Shown here: positions 46,958 to 47,211 of the stretch, in pieces | Position numbering within the stretch: position 1 is the stretch's first letter | Layout: the number at the start of each line of letters is the position of its first letter | Assembly: GCA_001781125.1 (NCBI GenBank) | Contig: MFKT01000009.1 | Span: 79,629 to 126,839, forward strand | Length of the DNA: 47,211 bases | Source of the DNA: Candidatus Kaiserbacteria bacterium RIFCSPHIGHO2_01_FULL_53_29 | Lineage (GTDB): Bacteria > Patescibacteriota > Minisyncoccia > Phycocordibacterales > UBA2100 | Direction of reading: 5' to 3' | Notes under the pieces: model-generated | What the model saw: only the letters and a program-made list of their open reading frames with translations | What the model was told of the DNA's origin: nothing | Databases searched by the model: none | Translations under genes and position numbers: made by a program

Positions 46958-47211
46958 TCAAGACCTTTTTAGTATGGACCGAAGTGTGTCCACGACAAAC
47001 TGTTGTTGCTTCGCAGCGATTGTTGGAAAAAGCGGAAGGGAAAGAGCTCCCGCGCTGAATTCTTCAGTTTTAGGACACAAGCCCTTCTTGTACCCAAGGT
47101 CTTGATAGTATGGATGCATGTATACGGGTAGGTAGTGAACCTGAACTCCTATACCCTTTGCCCTCATCGCAGCAAATACCCGGTCACGCACGCGCGCATC
47201 TACGCGAACGA
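46958..47211 (-). CDS. DegT/DnrJ/EryC1 (PseC-like) aminotransferase, C-terminal part only
   Basis: The frame is open to the right edge; 84 residues are visible, beginning VRVDARVRDRVFAAMRAKGI and ending VVDTLRSILKRS. The string GVQVHYLPVYMHPYYQDLGY, followed by CPKTEEFSAGALSLPLFPTI, is the typical C-terminal end of the sugar aminotransferase family (PseC, PglE, ArnB), in which HY-x-PV contacts the sugar nucleotide. In this locus the best guess is PseC, which aminates the 4-keto sugar before PseH acetylation. The gene start lies outside the window. It ends 23 bp before the class III aminotransferase gene. Confidence 0.8.
   Translation of the reverse strand, partial: VRVDARVRDRVFAAMRAKGIGVQVHYLPVYMHPYYQDLGYKKGLCPKTEEFSAGALSLPLFPTIAAKQQQFVVDTLRSILKRS

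Overview
The window looks like a chromosomal segment of a Patescibacteria/CPR bacterium, most likely of the Parcubacteria group. This is an inference from several traits together: moderate GC, tightly packed genes with many ATGA or TAATG junctions, helix-turn-helix proteins tethered to the membrane, a surface protein built from TSTF-type repeats, and a short SecA without its zinc tail. Small palindromic elements also sit between and inside genes, and a very large share of coding capacity goes to surface sugars. No rRNA, CRISPR array or convincing tRNA was found.

Layout. 1-9298 (all minus strand) holds a partial fibre-like protein with an N-terminal DNA-binding domain, a GxxExxY protein, a second membrane-anchored HTH protein, gatB, a small anchored protein and a glycine-rich Ig-like adhesin. 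At 9359-10088 lies a REP-associated (Y1/HUH) transposase bracketed by two 21-bp palindromes. 10099-12603 is secA. 12604-13366 is a noncoding, repeat-dense stretch with a bidirectional terminator, a 14-codon basic peptide, an AT-rich element, several hairpins and a leftward promoter. 13367-28187 is one long minus-strand glycan operon: epimerase, split transketolase, RmlA, RmlB, methyltransferase, RmlD-like, Gmd, glycosyltransferase, methyltransferase, two large membrane proteins and an O-antigen-ligase/TPR protein. 28242-31067 (plus) carries a glycosyltransferase-like protein, a TIGR03032/DUF4915 protein and a sulfotransferase. 31111-47211 continues the surface-sugar locus on both strands: GtrA, a nucleotidyltransferase-cupin fusion, a short UDP-sugar dehydrogenase, epimerase, Gfo/Idh oxidoreductase, C-methyltransferase, GT4, capsule-like protein, and a nonulosonic (pseudaminic-type) acid set with PseI, a PseH-like GNAT, an aldo/keto reductase and a PseC-like aminotransferase running off the end.

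How it fits together. The glycan genes would make dTDP-hexose and GDP-deoxymannose precursors, methylate, oxidise or sulfate them, add a nine-carbon acidic sugar, and polymerise or export the product as a capsule or surface polysaccharide. SecA would export the repeat and glycine-rich adhesins that share the surface.

The most striking feature is a family of short inverted-repeat elements with ends reading ATGAAYCCCGTTAGA...TCTAACGGG(G/A)TGA. Three short copies (at 17494, 20361 and 40548) sit exactly at gene starts and supply the start codon plus a 25-46 residue N-terminal extension (MNPVR...SNGV). A fourth copy at 33478-33756 has the same ends but encloses a complete GIY-YIG nuclease gene. 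I propose that this is the autonomous member and the others are its non-autonomous relatives. The two long copies differ by a base pair that changes on both sides of an internal hairpin.
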